NCBI GenBank assembly: GCA_021325355.1
Contig: JAJPHI010000002.1
Location: forward strand, 1 to 64,000
DNA length: 64,000 nucleotides
Reading direction: 5' to 3'
Source of the DNA: Pseudomonadota bacterium
GTDB taxonomy: Bacteria > Desulfobacterota > Binatia > Binatales > Binataceae
In this document: one piece after another, positions 1 through 9,128 of the stretch
Layout of the letters: every line of letters starts with the position of its first letter
Position numbering within the stretch: the stretch's first letter is position 1
The notes under the pieces: model-generated
Database searches by the model: none
What the model saw: the letters and a program-made list of their open reading frames with translations, nothing else
Told to the model about the DNA's origin: nothing
Program-made: the position numbers and the translations under genes

Positions 1-372
1 CTCATTGACGAATTTCTCGTCGCGAGTCTTCGGATTGAGATGGCCGAAGAGCGCGCGCATCGGCGGATCCAGATAGAGATCATGAAAGCGCGAAAATCCG
101 CGGACGCGCGCCCGCTCCTCCGGGCTCTTCGGCAGGAGCGGCGGCTGGGGGAACTTCTCCTCGAGATACTCGTTAATCACTTCGGACTCAGGAATGATGA
201 GGCCGTCAGCGTCGAGCGTGGGAATCTTGCCGAGTGGATTAATCTTCAGATACTCAGGCGATTTCATATTGCCGCCGGGAATCTCAACGATGGCGACGTT
301 GGCGTTCTTCTCATAGATCACAAGACGACATTTGGTCGCGAAGTTTGAAAGATTCAGATTGTAGAGCTTCAT
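1..372 (-). CDS. Glutathione S-transferase, N-terminal part (cut by window edge)
   Basis: The reverse strand from the ATG at 370-372 stays open to the window edge, giving 124 residues that begin MKLYNLNLSNFATKCRLVIY. This matches the thioredoxin-like N-terminal domain of the GST family. The NPLGKIPTL segment carries the cis-Pro loop, and PESEVINEYLEEKF is the usual glutathione-contact Glu-Ser followed by helix 3. A linker and the start of the helical C-terminal domain follow. An AGGAGA ribosome site lies just upstream of the ATG. The C-terminus is outside the window, so substrate class (detoxification, maleylacetoacetate isomerase-like, or stringent-starvation-like) cannot be decided. Confidence 0.85.
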   Translation of the reverse strand, partial: MKLYNLNLSNFATKCRLVIYEKNANVAIVEIPGGNMKSPEYLKINPLGKIPTLDADGLIIPESEVINEYLEEKFPQPPLLPKSPEERARVRGFSRFHDLYLDPPMRALFGHLNPKTRDEKFVNE

Positions 373-392
373 CACGTTCTCCTGATCGGCTG

Positions 393-420
393 TGCGATAG
401 GCCGCTTACGCCTTATCGCA
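393..420. other. Imperfect hairpin between two leftward genes
   Basis: TGCGATAGGC at 393-402 pairs with GCCTTATCGCA at 410-420, with one bulged T and a short loop. It lies between the end of the di-heme oxidoreductase gene and the start of the GST gene. There is no clear T-run on either side, so a terminator role is only a possibility. Confidence 0.25.
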
Positions 421-524
421 GACGCCTGCCGGTCAGGCAAGCCCGCCCTCGAAGGTCGGGTTCGGCGCGCCAGGCGACGATCGCGCGACGACCGGAACCT
501 TCCCTGAGGCGGCTACGGCAGCCG

Positions 525-2138
525 CTATAAGGTTTTGAGAAAATCGACGATCTCCTGCTGTTGCTCCGCGCTCAGCGCCTGAAAAGCTGCGGCAGCCGCC
601 CGTCCCTGTCCGTCATGGAGCGCGATCGCGGTCGGCAGGTCGGTCGCGCGACCGTCGTGGAGAAACACCTCGCGCATGCGGATTCCCCACAGGGGCATCG
701 TGCGCATCAGCCGTTCATCGTGCGTGATACCCGGATCGTCGTTGACTCCATCGCCCAGTGATCCCATGTCGTGCAAGAGGAAATCGCTGTACGGATGATA
801 CGTCACGTTGGCCAGAGCTTTGTTCACGGTGGTTGAAATCGGCGTGCCGTTGATCGTTGGCGGCAGGAACGAGGCTGGATCGGGTGCAGTAGTGATCGCT
901 TCAGTATGGCATCCGTTGCACCCGATCTGCTCGAACAACTTCTGCCCCGTCTGCGCCGCCGCACTCTGCGGTAAAGGCGGCGGCGGCTGCAAGCCGCGCA
1001 TGAAGTCGGTGAAGCGGTCGATATCGGCGCGGCCGGTCGCATCGACGGTATCCTCGGGATCGTCCGCCGTTTGCAGCGTGACGCCATATTGCTGCACACC
1101 CATTGCACAGGTTGTGTTGGGTTGTGAATTGAGATCGTTGGTGATGCCGATCTCGTTCAGGTAGGCGTCGGCTGAAAAACCGACCAAAGTGGCGAAATCA
1201 TCTTTCCATCCGAAACGCCCGACGTGCGGCGTACCGAGCGCACTGAGGGTCGCCTGACTGACCTCGGCGGCGGGCCCGTCGAAATTATTGAGATCGGTCA
1301 CCATCCGCACCGTCCCCTGGATAGCCGAGGGCTGAGCCGCGGCGATAGCTTCGAAGGTCGCATCTGCGGTCGCCTCCACGAGACCGTCGCCAAAGAGGGG
1401 CAGCGACTGGCGATGCGCGACACAGGTCGGCGTGCCGGTCAAACCGGAATCATTGGCACTCTCGGCAATACAGGTGGGAAGCTCCGGCGAGAAGCCGCGC
1501 GCGATCTCGACTTCCTGACAAGCCGACGGCACATTGCCGGGAATACCTATTTCCGCTCCCAAGGGCGGCGCGATCTGACCGTAGGTGAAAATCTGTCCGA
1601 GCGCGCCCTGCGCCAATGGTCCGCCGAACATCATGTTATCTACCGCGAAGATGCGGACGGGCGGACCGCCGGTCGAAAGCCGCTGTTCCATCAGCGCAAG
1701 ACCGCCACCCCCCCGAGCCGGATTACTATGGCAGCCTGCGCATGATGTATTGTTGAACAACGGCCCCAACTGTCCCGGCGGTCCGCTCGTCGCATCAGCC
1801 GGATTCAGGGTTTCAACTTCCTGAAAATTCAGCATCCCATTGGTAAAGTTGGTCAGATCGACCGGTGAACTGGCTATTCCGCTTAGCGGCAGTCCGAATG
1901 CGCTCGCGGATCCGCCAAAATGGGTGAACCGCGAAGCCTGCGCCCGTCCCGCCGCGAAACTATTCGACTGGGGAATCGTCAGCGCTAATAACAATCCCAA
2001 TACTATGCACGCGACCCGTATTCGATACCGGGACAGCCTTCGCGTCTCAGCCTTACGCAGGCATGTCGCGCGACGAGGGTGAAAGCCTGAAAAGATCATG
2101 CAAACGCGACAAATAAATACTAATAGAGCGTCGTACAT
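525..2138 (-). CDS. Di-heme c-type oxidoreductase (DHOR/COG3488 type, MauG-peroxidase relative)
   Basis: About 537 residues. After a basic N-terminus comes a hydrophobic export segment (VACIVLGLLLALTIP) ending in SFAAG, so the protein should be periplasmic. Two covalent heme sites of CxxCH type are visible: CAGCH near residue 133 and CNGCH near residue 407. The order and spacing fit the di-heme 'oxidoredictase' family related to cytochrome c peroxidase and MauG. FLHDGRATDLPTAIALHDGQ near the C-terminus is typical of the family. The ATG at 2138 has GAAGG seven bases upstream and is preferred; the frame also offers a TTG at 2195. The physiological substrate is not known. The nearest downstream gene is the GST, about 150 bases away. 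Confidence 0.85.
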   Translation of the reverse strand: MYDALLVFICRVCMIFSGFHPRRATCLRKAETRRLSRYRIRVACIVLGLLLALTIPQSNSFAAGRAQASRFTHFGGSASAFGLPLSGIASSPVDLTNFTNGMLNFQEVETLNPADATSGPPGQLGPLFNNTSCAGCHSNPARGGGGLALMEQRLSTGGPPVRIFAVDNMMFGGPLAQGALGQIFTYGQIAPPLGAEIGIPGNVPSACQEVEIARGFSPELPTCIAESANDSGLTGTPTCVAHRQSLPLFGDGLVEATADATFEAIAAAQPSAIQGTVRMVTDLNNFDGPAAEVSQATLSALGTPHVGRFGWKDDFATLVGFSADAYLNEIGITNDLNSQPNTTCAMGVQQYGVTLQTADDPEDTVDATGRADIDRFTDFMRGLQPPPPLPQSAAAQTGQKLFEQIGCNGCHTEAITTAPDPASFLPPTINGTPISTTVNKALANVTYHPYSDFLLHDMGSLGDGVNDDPGITHDERLMRTMPLWGIRMREVFLHDGRATDLPTAIALHDGQGRAAAAAFQALSAEQQQEIVDFLKTL

Positions 2139-2544
2139 GCGAATACCTTCGGCGCGGCATCCCCGTATCGGGACGCACTGCGACCGCTTCAGCAAAGCGC
2201 TGACTCACACCACGAACGGTCGTCCTCGTCTGAAGCTCGGCGAGAAAACGCGTTGGGTCGCTTAGCTCTGAATCGAATCGGATTGCGGCGGAGTCAGGAC
2301 GGTGAACCGCGTCCGCCGAAGGTATGAATCGCGGCGCAGAGTGCGCCACGAGGTCTATACTTGACTAACTCGAAATTACCTGCTGAACCCGGCATAGACC
2401 CCCCGGACCGGAAGGCAGGAATACTAGTTTTTAGAAGTGAGGTCAAGTAGGTAGTCAACCAACACCGCTGATAATCGCGACCGGCTGCGCAACCAGCATC
2501 CGCGTGGTCGCGGTTGAAGGCGGCGATGGCGCGGAGTCCGGGAT
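2139..2544. other. About 400 bases without a supported gene
   Basis: This stretch separates the ligase stop from the di-heme protein start. A leftward open frame (2294-2548) has no recognisable domain and is probably chance. A TTGACT followed by an A/T-rich patch near 2360-2380 could be part of a promoter, but the match is weak. Confidence 0.4.
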
Positions 2545-4278
2545 TCAACCTTCGGCGCGCGGCGCAGGCTTCAGTATCTGCCGATCGAAGGCGGCCGCGA
2601 CCGCAGCGATCGAATCGGCTTCGTCGGGGCGCTTGTCCGAGCGCACGCCGACGATGCGCGCAAACCGCAGCGCCATGCCGCCGATATAACGCGGGCTGCG
2701 CTGAATATCACTGTAAGCAACCTCGACCACCACCTCCGGACGCACATACACGGTGCCGCCCGCCTCGCGAATTTTGAGCGCCTGCAGACGCGCCGTCATC
2801 TCGATGAAGTCAGCGTCGCTGAGGCCTTTGAAGGTCTTACCCACTTCAACGAATTCCCCGCTCTGCTCATCGCGAGCCGCCAGATGATAATTCGAAAGCC
2901 AGCCGTGGCGGCGGCCGTAACCCCAATCCGCCGCGACGATTACAAGGTCAAAGGTGTTCACGCCCTTGATTTTCAGCCAGCCGCGACCGCGCACGCCGGG
3001 CGTATAGCGGCTGGCGAGCGCCTTTGCCATCACACCCTCATAGCCTTCAGCCAGTGCGCGCGCATAGAAGCCCTCGCCCTGGGTCAGACTGTCAGGCACG
3101 ATTCGACGCGGCATGGCCAACTGCGCGGCGTCAGCGATCTCCTGCAACGCGGCATGGCGATCGACGTAGGCGGCGTCGGTCAAAAGCCCGCCATCGAGGC
3201 TGATCAAGTCGAACAGATACAGGCGCATCGGCTGCTCGACGCGCAGTCGCTCGATCTCGCGCTGTCGACCGAAGCGTCGCATAACCTGCTGAAACGCGAG
3301 CTGATGCCCCTGCTGATTAATCGCAACGACTTCGCCGTCGAAGATTGCGTCGCGTCCCACCCTGCTCATCCACTCGACCACTTCAGGCAGACTCGACGTG
3401 ACTTCGTTCATCCGACGCGAAAAGATATGCACGGCCCCGGCGTGGCAATGAATCTGCACGCGGGCGCCATCGAGCTTGAGTTCGAGCGCAAGTCTTCCGT
3501 CCAGGATCCGGAACGCCTCGGCGATGCTCGAAGCGGGCGCCGCGAGCATCGGCCGCAGCGGCTTGACGATCGAAGGCCGCGGCCTGACCGCGCCCGGCGG
3601 TTCGGCATCCGCGGGGCGTGCTGACAAGTCCGCCTGCGCACCCGTCGGTTCGACCGTCGGCGTTGCGGCGCAACGCAGCTCCAGCACCAGTCGCCCGAGA
3701 TCGCTTTCGAGCATGTGGGCGCGGCGAACCTCCGCGATCGGGCGCGACGCCATCCGGGCAATCGCATCGACCATGAGACCTTCGCTCAAGCCGTGCCGCA
3801 TCTCACCAATCAAAATCTTGGCGAGGTATTTCCCCTCCAGCGGGATGGCGCGCGCGAAGAGTTCGCGGAGAGTGTCGAGCTTGCGCGCGCGCGAGTTGCG
3901 CCCTTCGATCGCGGCAATCTCCTGAAAGCGTCGATCGACTTCGGCGATGGTCAGCGTCGGCTCGCGCTGGCCGCCCGCCGACCGCATCAGAATTTCGATC
4001 GCCTCGCCGAAGTCGGCGGCGGACGCGAAGATCTCCTCGTCCGGCTGTGCCTCTCCGCTGATCTGGTTGACGATGCGCCAGATCGCCCGGCCGCTTACCT
4101 GCAGTTTCTTTGGCGCACCCTGCGGTGACGGCCGGCCGACCATGAAACGCGCGGCGCATGCGGCCTCGTCGACCGCAAGACGCGACAGCAAGTCGCTCGC
4201 GAGTTCGACTATCTGGAGCCGGCTGCCGGTCTGGCTGAGCGCCTGACAGGTTTCGGCGAAATCCAGGAACGACGCCAC
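2545..4278 (-). CDS. ATP-dependent DNA ligase (archaeal/LigB-like domain order)
   Basis: 577 residues. Residues 1-200 look like the helical DNA-binding N-terminal domain (DNA_ligase_A_N). The nucleotidyltransferase motif I is ELKLDGAR, with the AMP-accepting Lys at about 268. Later motifs are present: DGEVVA (III), EGVMAK (IV) and WLKIK (V). An OB-fold with YIGGMALRFARI and R-x-DK follows. The protein seals nicks using ATP. It has no polymerase or nuclease domain, so it is not a full LigD. The start appears to be GTG; no strong ribosome site is visible. A Ku gene occurs in the same window (59-60 kb) but is not linked. A role in repair or NHEJ is possible but unproven. Confidence 0.93.
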   Translation of the reverse strand: MASFLDFAETCQALSQTGSRLQIVELASDLLSRLAVDEAACAARFMVGRPSPQGAPKKLQVSGRAIWRIVNQISGEAQPDEEIFASAADFGEAIEILMRSAGGQREPTLTIAEVDRRFQEIAAIEGRNSRARKLDTLRELFARAIPLEGKYLAKILIGEMRHGLSEGLMVDAIARMASRPIAEVRRAHMLESDLGRLVLELRCAATPTVEPTGAQADLSARPADAEPPGAVRPRPSIVKPLRPMLAAPASSIAEAFRILDGRLALELKLDGARVQIHCHAGAVHIFSRRMNEVTSSLPEVVEWMSRVGRDAIFDGEVVAINQQGHQLAFQQVMRRFGRQREIERLRVEQPMRLYLFDLISLDGGLLTDAAYVDRHAALQEIADAAQLAMPRRIVPDSLTQGEGFYARALAEGYEGVMAKALASRYTPGVRGRGWLKIKGVNTFDLVIVAADWGYGRRHGWLSNYHLAARDEQSGEFVEVGKTFKGLSDADFIEMTARLQALKIREAGGTVYVRPEVVVEVAYSDIQRSPRYIGGMALRFARIVGVRSDKRPDEADSIAAVAAAFDRQILKPAPRAEG

Positions 4279-4398
4279 TCTGTCATCATTGAGTGGTCGC
4301 GTGGTTTGCGCAACCGATCAGCCAGACCGGGCGACGGACCGCTTCAACGCCGCCGCTCCAGTGGACGACGCGGTCGGTCCGTCGCATGTGGTAACGCC

Positions 4399-5214
4399 CT
4401 AGGCGGCTATCGGATGACTTCGCACAAACGGCAAAAAAACTTCGAGAAACGCCGCTGGCGCCTCGACAAAAAAGGCATGCGCGGCGTGCGGAATTATGTG
4501 CAGCTTTGCGCCGGGGATGCGCGCCGCCAGCAACTCCGAATTTTTCGCCGGGATGAGGACGTCGTCGGCGCCGGTAATTACCAGGGTTGGCGTGGTAATG
4601 TTGGGCAGGCGGTCGTAGGTCTTGAGCCCATAGGTCGCGTCGATGTGCCGCTTGTAGGCGTAGGGCGGCGTCGGATTCGCCAGCAGGCGAGGAATCGCCG
4701 CTTCCAGAAGATCGCGATGGTCCCGGATGAACGTCGCGGTGTAACCGAGCGGCCAGCCACGCCGGATAATTTCCTCCTCGGAGGCGCCATCGCGCGGCGC
4801 CGTGAGCAGCTTGATCGATTCCGGCGGCGGCGGCACCGCCTGCTTGCCGCCGAACGTCGTGCATCCGAGAGTCAGCGTCTGCAGGCGCGGCGCATAGCGA
4901 AGTGCCAGTTCCTGGCTGATCATCCCGCCCATCGACACACCGAAAACATGCGTGCGTTGAATCTTCAGGTGATCGAGCAGAGCGATCGCGTCCGCCGCAA
5001 ACATCTCGAGCGAATAAGGCGCGTCGGGCTTGTCGCTCAGTCCGGTGCCGCGATTATCGTAGATGATGACGCGGAAGGAACGCGCCAGTTCATCGATCAG
5101 GGTGGGTGGCCATGCCGCGGAACTGCCGCCCAGACCCATGACCATCAGGAGCGGTTCACCCTGCCCCTGCACCTCGTAGTGCAGTCGCACCCCATCGTTC
5201 ACAAACTCCGGCAT
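4399..5214 (-). CDS. Alpha/beta hydrolase
   Basis: 271 residues from the ATG at 5214, with GAGG a short distance upstream; an in-frame ATG at 5256 is less likely. The fold signature is clear: MVMGLGGSSAAW oxyanion region, nucleophile elbow GVSMGG (Ser94), acid in ITGADD (Asp217/218), and His246 in PHAAHAFF. The IYDNRGTGLSD segment is typical of the 3-oxoadipate enol-lactonase/haloperoxidase-like group. The reaction cannot be assigned from sequence alone. It is the last gene of the leftward run and lies about 120 bases from the exporter. Confidence 0.88.
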   Translation of the reverse strand: MPEFVNDGVRLHYEVQGQGEPLLMVMGLGGSSAAWPPTLIDELARSFRVIIYDNRGTGLSDKPDAPYSLEMFAADAIALLDHLKIQRTHVFGVSMGGMISQELALRYAPRLQTLTLGCTTFGGKQAVPPPPESIKLLTAPRDGASEEEIIRRGWPLGYTATFIRDHRDLLEAAIPRLLANPTPPYAYKRHIDATYGLKTYDRLPNITTPTLVITGADDVLIPAKNSELLAARIPGAKLHIIPHAAHAFFVEAPAAFLEVFLPFVRSHPIAA

Positions 5215-5336
5215 CGTATGTGACCTCGTCTCATAGCTGCGATTTATCAGTCGCAAGGCCCCGAACGGGCATCAGCCTGCTTATAGCATCGCCGACCGCA
5301 CGGGCGCCAAGGCGTCATCCGGGGCTTTGCGGGCGA

Positions 5337-6989
5337 TCAATGGCCGACGCCGCCCCTCATAGGCCGCGATCCCCGCAGCAGCAGGAACGACGGAATCATC
5401 ACGAACGTCATTACGGCCAGCACCAGATAAATGTCATTGAAGGAAAGCATCGCCGCCTGGGCCTGAACGGCGCCGTAGACCATCCCGAAGCCCTGCTTCT
5501 GGCCGCTGATGATCTGCGGCAGATAACCCATCGGCGGAACACCCGGCGCCGGTGCGGGCAGCTTGCCGAAACGCCAGGCTTCGAAGATGGAAAAGTGCTC
5601 GGTCAGACGCGCCTGATGCACCTGCTGCTGGCTGACGAGTTTGCTCGTCATCCACGCGATACCCACCGCGGCGCCGGTGTTACGCATCATGTTGTACAGG
5701 CTCGCGGCGTTGCCCATTTTTTCCGGCGGCACGCACGACAAGGCCGCAGCGCTCGAGGGCGGAAAGATCATGCCGAAGCCGAAGCCCATGATGATGAGGG
5801 GCCAGACGATCGCCCAGGTGTCGGCCTGCAGACTGAGGCGCGACGAGAACCAGCATCCGATGGTGATCAGCGTGAAGCCGACACCGATGAACCTGGTCGT
5901 ATCGATCCCGAACCGCGCCATATTACCGACCACCATCATCCCCATCATCGAGCCGAGTCCGCGCGGCGCCTGCACCAGTCCCGCACGCCAGGCGTTATAG
6001 CCCATCAGTTCCTGCAGGAAGATGGGGTTGATGAGGATCGAGCCGAACAGTACGAAGCTGAAGATGATCGTAATTGACAGCGCGCCGTCGAAAATCCGCA
6101 GCCCGAGCACATGCAGTTCGAGGATCGGATCCTTGAAGCGCAGCTCGCGGATCACCAAGCCGACAAAGGCCACCACCGACAAAATGGTCGCCCAGACGAC
6201 CCAGGACGACTCAAACCAGTCGGCCCGCTGGCCGCGATCGAGCACCACCTGCATCGTGCCGAGACTGAGCACGAGCAGAATGATGCCGAGGTAGTCGATC
6301 TGCCTGGTCTCGGCGCGCCGCGTGCGCATGTAGCCCGGGTCGTGCACGAAGGCCGAGACCATCACGAGGGCCATCGCGCCGATCGGCACATTGATGTAGA
6401 AGTTCCAGCGCCAGTTCCATTCCTCGGTGATCCAGCCGCCGAGCGTCGGTCCCAGGATGGGTGCGACCATCAGTCCCATCCCCCAGATAGCCATGGCCAT
6501 CTGCTGTTCTTCGGGGGGGAAGGTCTCCATCAGGATCGCCTGCGATGACGGAATCATCGCTGCGCCGGACGCCCCCTGAATCAGTCGGAAGAGCAGCATC
6601 TGGCTGAGCGATTGGGCCGCTCCGCACAGCACCGAGGCGGAAACGAAAGTGAAGACCGAGATCAGGAAGTAACGCTTGCGGCCGAAGCGCGAGGAGATCC
6701 AGGCCGTCATCGGCAACATGATTCCGTTCGCCACGAGGTAGCTGGTCACGACCCACGCGATTTCATCGACGCTGGCCGAGAAAGTACCCTGCATGTGCGG
6801 CAGCGCCACGTTGACGATCGAGGTATCGAGCACTTCGAGGGTGGTGCCGAGCATCACGGCCAGCGCGACCAGCCACTTGTGTGTAACGTGCGCCGACTCG
6901 ACCGCGGTCACCGGCGCAACGGATTCAACGTTGGCCTCCGCTTCGGGTGTAATGACTTCGAGTTTCGATGCCGCCTCGCCGTTAGCCAT
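5337..6989 (-). CDS. DHA2-family MFS exporter (EmrB/QacA type, 14 membrane helices)
   Basis: 550 residues. After a polar N-terminus of about 35 residues come roughly fourteen hydrophobic helices. DTSIVNVALPHMQG in helix 1 is the DHA2 hallmark. GxxxGPxLGGW (VAPILGPTLGGWI) is the antiporter motif C, and SSRFGRKRYFLISV is motif A after helix 2. It would export a drug-like or metabolite compound by proton antiport. The ATG lies three bases after the TGA of the upstream membrane-protein gene, so the two are probably translationally coupled. No EmrA-type adaptor gene is adjacent. Confidence 0.92.
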   Translation of the reverse strand: MANGEAASKLEVITPEAEANVESVAPVTAVESAHVTHKWLVALAVMLGTTLEVLDTSIVNVALPHMQGTFSASVDEIAWVVTSYLVANGIMLPMTAWISSRFGRKRYFLISVFTFVSASVLCGAAQSLSQMLLFRLIQGASGAAMIPSSQAILMETFPPEEQQMAMAIWGMGLMVAPILGPTLGGWITEEWNWRWNFYINVPIGAMALVMVSAFVHDPGYMRTRRAETRQIDYLGIILLVLSLGTMQVVLDRGQRADWFESSWVVWATILSVVAFVGLVIRELRFKDPILELHVLGLRIFDGALSITIIFSFVLFGSILINPIFLQELMGYNAWRAGLVQAPRGLGSMMGMMVVGNMARFGIDTTRFIGVGFTLITIGCWFSSRLSLQADTWAIVWPLIIMGFGFGMIFPPSSAAALSCVPPEKMGNAASLYNMMRNTGAAVGIAWMTSKLVSQQQVHQARLTEHFSIFEAWRFGKLPAPAPGVPPMGYLPQIISGQKQGFGMVYGAVQAQAAMLSFNDIYLVLAVMTFVMIPSFLLLRGSRPMRGGVGH

Positions 6990-6992
6990 TGC

Positions 6993-7649
6993 TCAGACCA
7001 TCAGGCACAGCACGCCTGCTCCGATTAAAGCACCCGCCCAGATCGCATCGAGGTTGATCCAGGCACTGCGTAAAATCTGTAGTCCGATCCATCGGTAGAC
7101 CACTATCGCGACGATCCCCATCGTCGTAAACATCGCGCCGGTATGGAGCACCACGACCGCGAGACTCTCGATCACGCCCAGCGCTCCGCCCGCCACTGCC
7201 GGCATTACATGACCATGATGCACCATCGCCGGCATCGGCGCCGCCGACGGCAGCCGGATAAGGATCGGCAGCAGCATGAGACCGGCGCCGTGGGCCGTCG
7301 CCATCAGGAAGGACCACAGGATCAGATCAAACGCCCCTACCCGCATCGCCACCCATCGCGGATGAGCGCGCGGGCGCAGCAGGCGGAAGACCCCGAACAG
7401 GATAAGCGCACCGGCGCCGAGCGGACGCAGCAGACCGATCGAACGCGACATCACCTCGACGGCCACCAGCACCACGACGCCGATGGAGATGAAGTGGCCG
7501 AGCGCGATCGGGAAGAGGGCCGTGATAACGCGCCGGCGGCTGTTTTCCTGCAGACCAAGAGCGACCGCGAACAACCATCCCATCGATGGATCGAGGCCGT
7601 GGTAGGCGCCGAGCAGCGCGATCGCTGCCCACGGCCAGAGTCCACTCAC
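6993..7649 (-). CDS. Polytopic membrane protein with histidines in several helices (possible metal transporter)
   Basis: 218 residues, about six membrane helices. Helix 1 carries YHGLDPSMGWLFAVALGLQE, which recalls the H-x-D motif of NicO/UreH-type permeases but is not a standard match. Further histidines lie in or beside helices 2 (ALGHF), 4 (ATAHGAG) and 5 (VLHTGAM), and a VHHGH cluster lies in a loop. I do not recognise a named family. Translation starts with GTG inside a GTGA overlap with the SBP56 stop codon, so co-expression with SBP56 is strongly suggested. Supply or removal of a metal ion for SBP56 is one possible role and is inference only. Confidence 0.75.
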   Translation of the reverse strand: MSGLWPWAAIALLGAYHGLDPSMGWLFAVALGLQENSRRRVITALFPIALGHFISIGVVVLVAVEVMSRSIGLLRPLGAGALILFGVFRLLRPRAHPRWVAMRVGAFDLILWSFLMATAHGAGLMLLPILIRLPSAAPMPAMVHHGHVMPAVAGGALGVIESLAVVVLHTGAMFTTMGIVAIVVYRWIGLQILRSAWINLDAIWAGALIGAGVLCLMV

Positions 7650-9043
7650 GGATAACAGAACGAATCGGAGGAAGCGTCGCCGCCCTCCAGGCGGATCTGA
7701 TGGGCCCGTTCGTGCTCAAATGGAATAAAGAAATTCGGGTCAAGGGCCATGCCACCGGCAGGGTTGACATCAACCTTGGCCACCCATCCGCGTACGCCCT
7801 CGGGATAGAACTGCGCGTCAATCGCCGAATAGAGCGAATTCGTGATATACACCCGTCGGCCGTCGCGGCTGATCTCGAGCATCTGCGGACCGCCGTTGAG
7901 CGCGCCGCCCTTCGGATGGGGCGCGTGGGCCGCGATTCCACCCAGCCGCACCGACCCCGTCAGCCGCGGCTTCAGCGGATCGCTGACATCGTACTGCCGC
8001 AACTCGCCGGTGCCCCAGCACGATACGTAAAGAAAGCGATCATCAAGACTGAGCGCGATCTCAGGAACCAGCGGCGGAACCGCTTTGAACTGTTTCAGCG
8101 GCGGCGGCAGCAGATCAGGATCGGCCGGTTCGGCCGCGATCTCGATTATCTTGCGGGCCTCCCACTTCCCGTTGCCCTCGACGCGCCGCCAGACCCAGAT
8201 CCCCGCCGACAAATCCTTCGTCGAGATAACCGTGCAGACAAAACCGTAAGCCTTCGTGGGATCGTGCGCTGGACGCAACTCGAGCGCCATCTGATGCTCG
8301 GCACCGAGATCGATCTCCTGCAGATGGCGCCGCCGCCGTAGATCCCACATATGGAGCCGATGGCCGTACTCACCCTTCACCAGACGCTCGAGACTGAGCC
8401 CGTTCTCGAACATGTCGGGCGTGCCCCACTCCGACGTCATCGCGACGTCATAACCGAGATGCCACCAGAAGTCGTAACCGAGATATTGCGGTCCGCGCTC
8501 AACCTCCCACTGGCCGAGCACGTCGAAACTCTCATGGTCGAGCAGGAAGAGTCCGCCCGGACCGCCGCCGCTGGGCGACCCCATGGCGCTGGCATAGATC
8601 GCGTCGGGACCGCAGTGAATCGTATGCACCCGACTGTACCCTGCGCGTGAGGCGATTTCCGCCGGTTCGATCACCTTCACCACTTGCGGGCTTCGCGGAT
8701 CCGGCTTGGTGTCGATAATGTGGATGCGCGAGGAACGCAGTCCCGGCACGATCAGGTAACGCCGTTCGACATGGGGATGCGGGGCGTACGGACACAACGC
8801 CGCACTGCACGCATTCCAACCGAAATGATGGAGCTCGTCGCCGACTCCCGGCATCGCGACGCGTCCCACCACGCTCGCATACGTGGGCGAAGCCGGGTCC
8901 ACATCGAGCACGCACATCGCATCCGGCTTGCCGTTTTGCGGCGTAGGATTGAAAGTCGCGACGAAGGCCAACTTTTCGGGCGGGCCCTGCATCGCCATCC
9001 GTGGTGACGGATAAAACGTCTGATCAGTCTTCCATAGCGCCAT
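7646..9043 (-). CDS. mtoX: SBP56 / methanethiol oxidase (selenium-binding protein family)
   Basis: 465 residues aligning by eye along the whole SBP56 (SELENBP1) family. Diagnostic parts are ELHHFGWNACSAALC (Cys79 at the Se/Cu-proposed site, His72/73), LIVPGLRSSRIHIIDTKPDP, VHTIHCGPD (His140, His143), WWHLGYDVAMTSEWGTP and SCWGTGELRQYDVSDP. Characterised members oxidise methanethiol to formaldehyde, H2S and H2O2, and bacterial ones are copper-dependent. Unlike the periplasmic Hyphomicrobium enzyme, no signal peptide is visible here, so a cytoplasmic location is likely. GGGAA precedes the ATG. The gene sits between an amidohydrolase and the histidine-bearing membrane protein, which it overlaps. 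The symbol is given by family; activity is inferred. Confidence 0.93.
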   Translation of the reverse strand: MALWKTDQTFYPSPRMAMQGPPEKLAFVATFNPTPQNGKPDAMCVLDVDPASPTYASVVGRVAMPGVGDELHHFGWNACSAALCPYAPHPHVERRYLIVPGLRSSRIHIIDTKPDPRSPQVVKVIEPAEIASRAGYSRVHTIHCGPDAIYASAMGSPSGGGPGGLFLLDHESFDVLGQWEVERGPQYLGYDFWWHLGYDVAMTSEWGTPDMFENGLSLERLVKGEYGHRLHMWDLRRRRHLQEIDLGAEHQMALELRPAHDPTKAYGFVCTVISTKDLSAGIWVWRRVEGNGKWEARKIIEIAAEPADPDLLPPPLKQFKAVPPLVPEIALSLDDRFLYVSCWGTGELRQYDVSDPLKPRLTGSVRLGGIAAHAPHPKGGALNGGPQMLEISRDGRRVYITNSLYSAIDAQFYPEGVRGWVAKVDVNPAGGMALDPNFFIPFEHERAHQIRLEGGDASSDSFCYP

Positions 9044-9128
9044 AGCGGTTCCCGCTCGCCGAAGTTAGCGCCACGATAGTGGCCGCGGTGATCCCTTTCA
9101 AGCTGCGCCCGGCCGCTTCTGCCCCTGC

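Noticed and set aside
2294-2548. 84-residue leftward frame between ligase and di-heme gene
   Set aside because: No ribosome site, no domain, and it overlaps the ligase stop; probably chance in GC-rich DNA.
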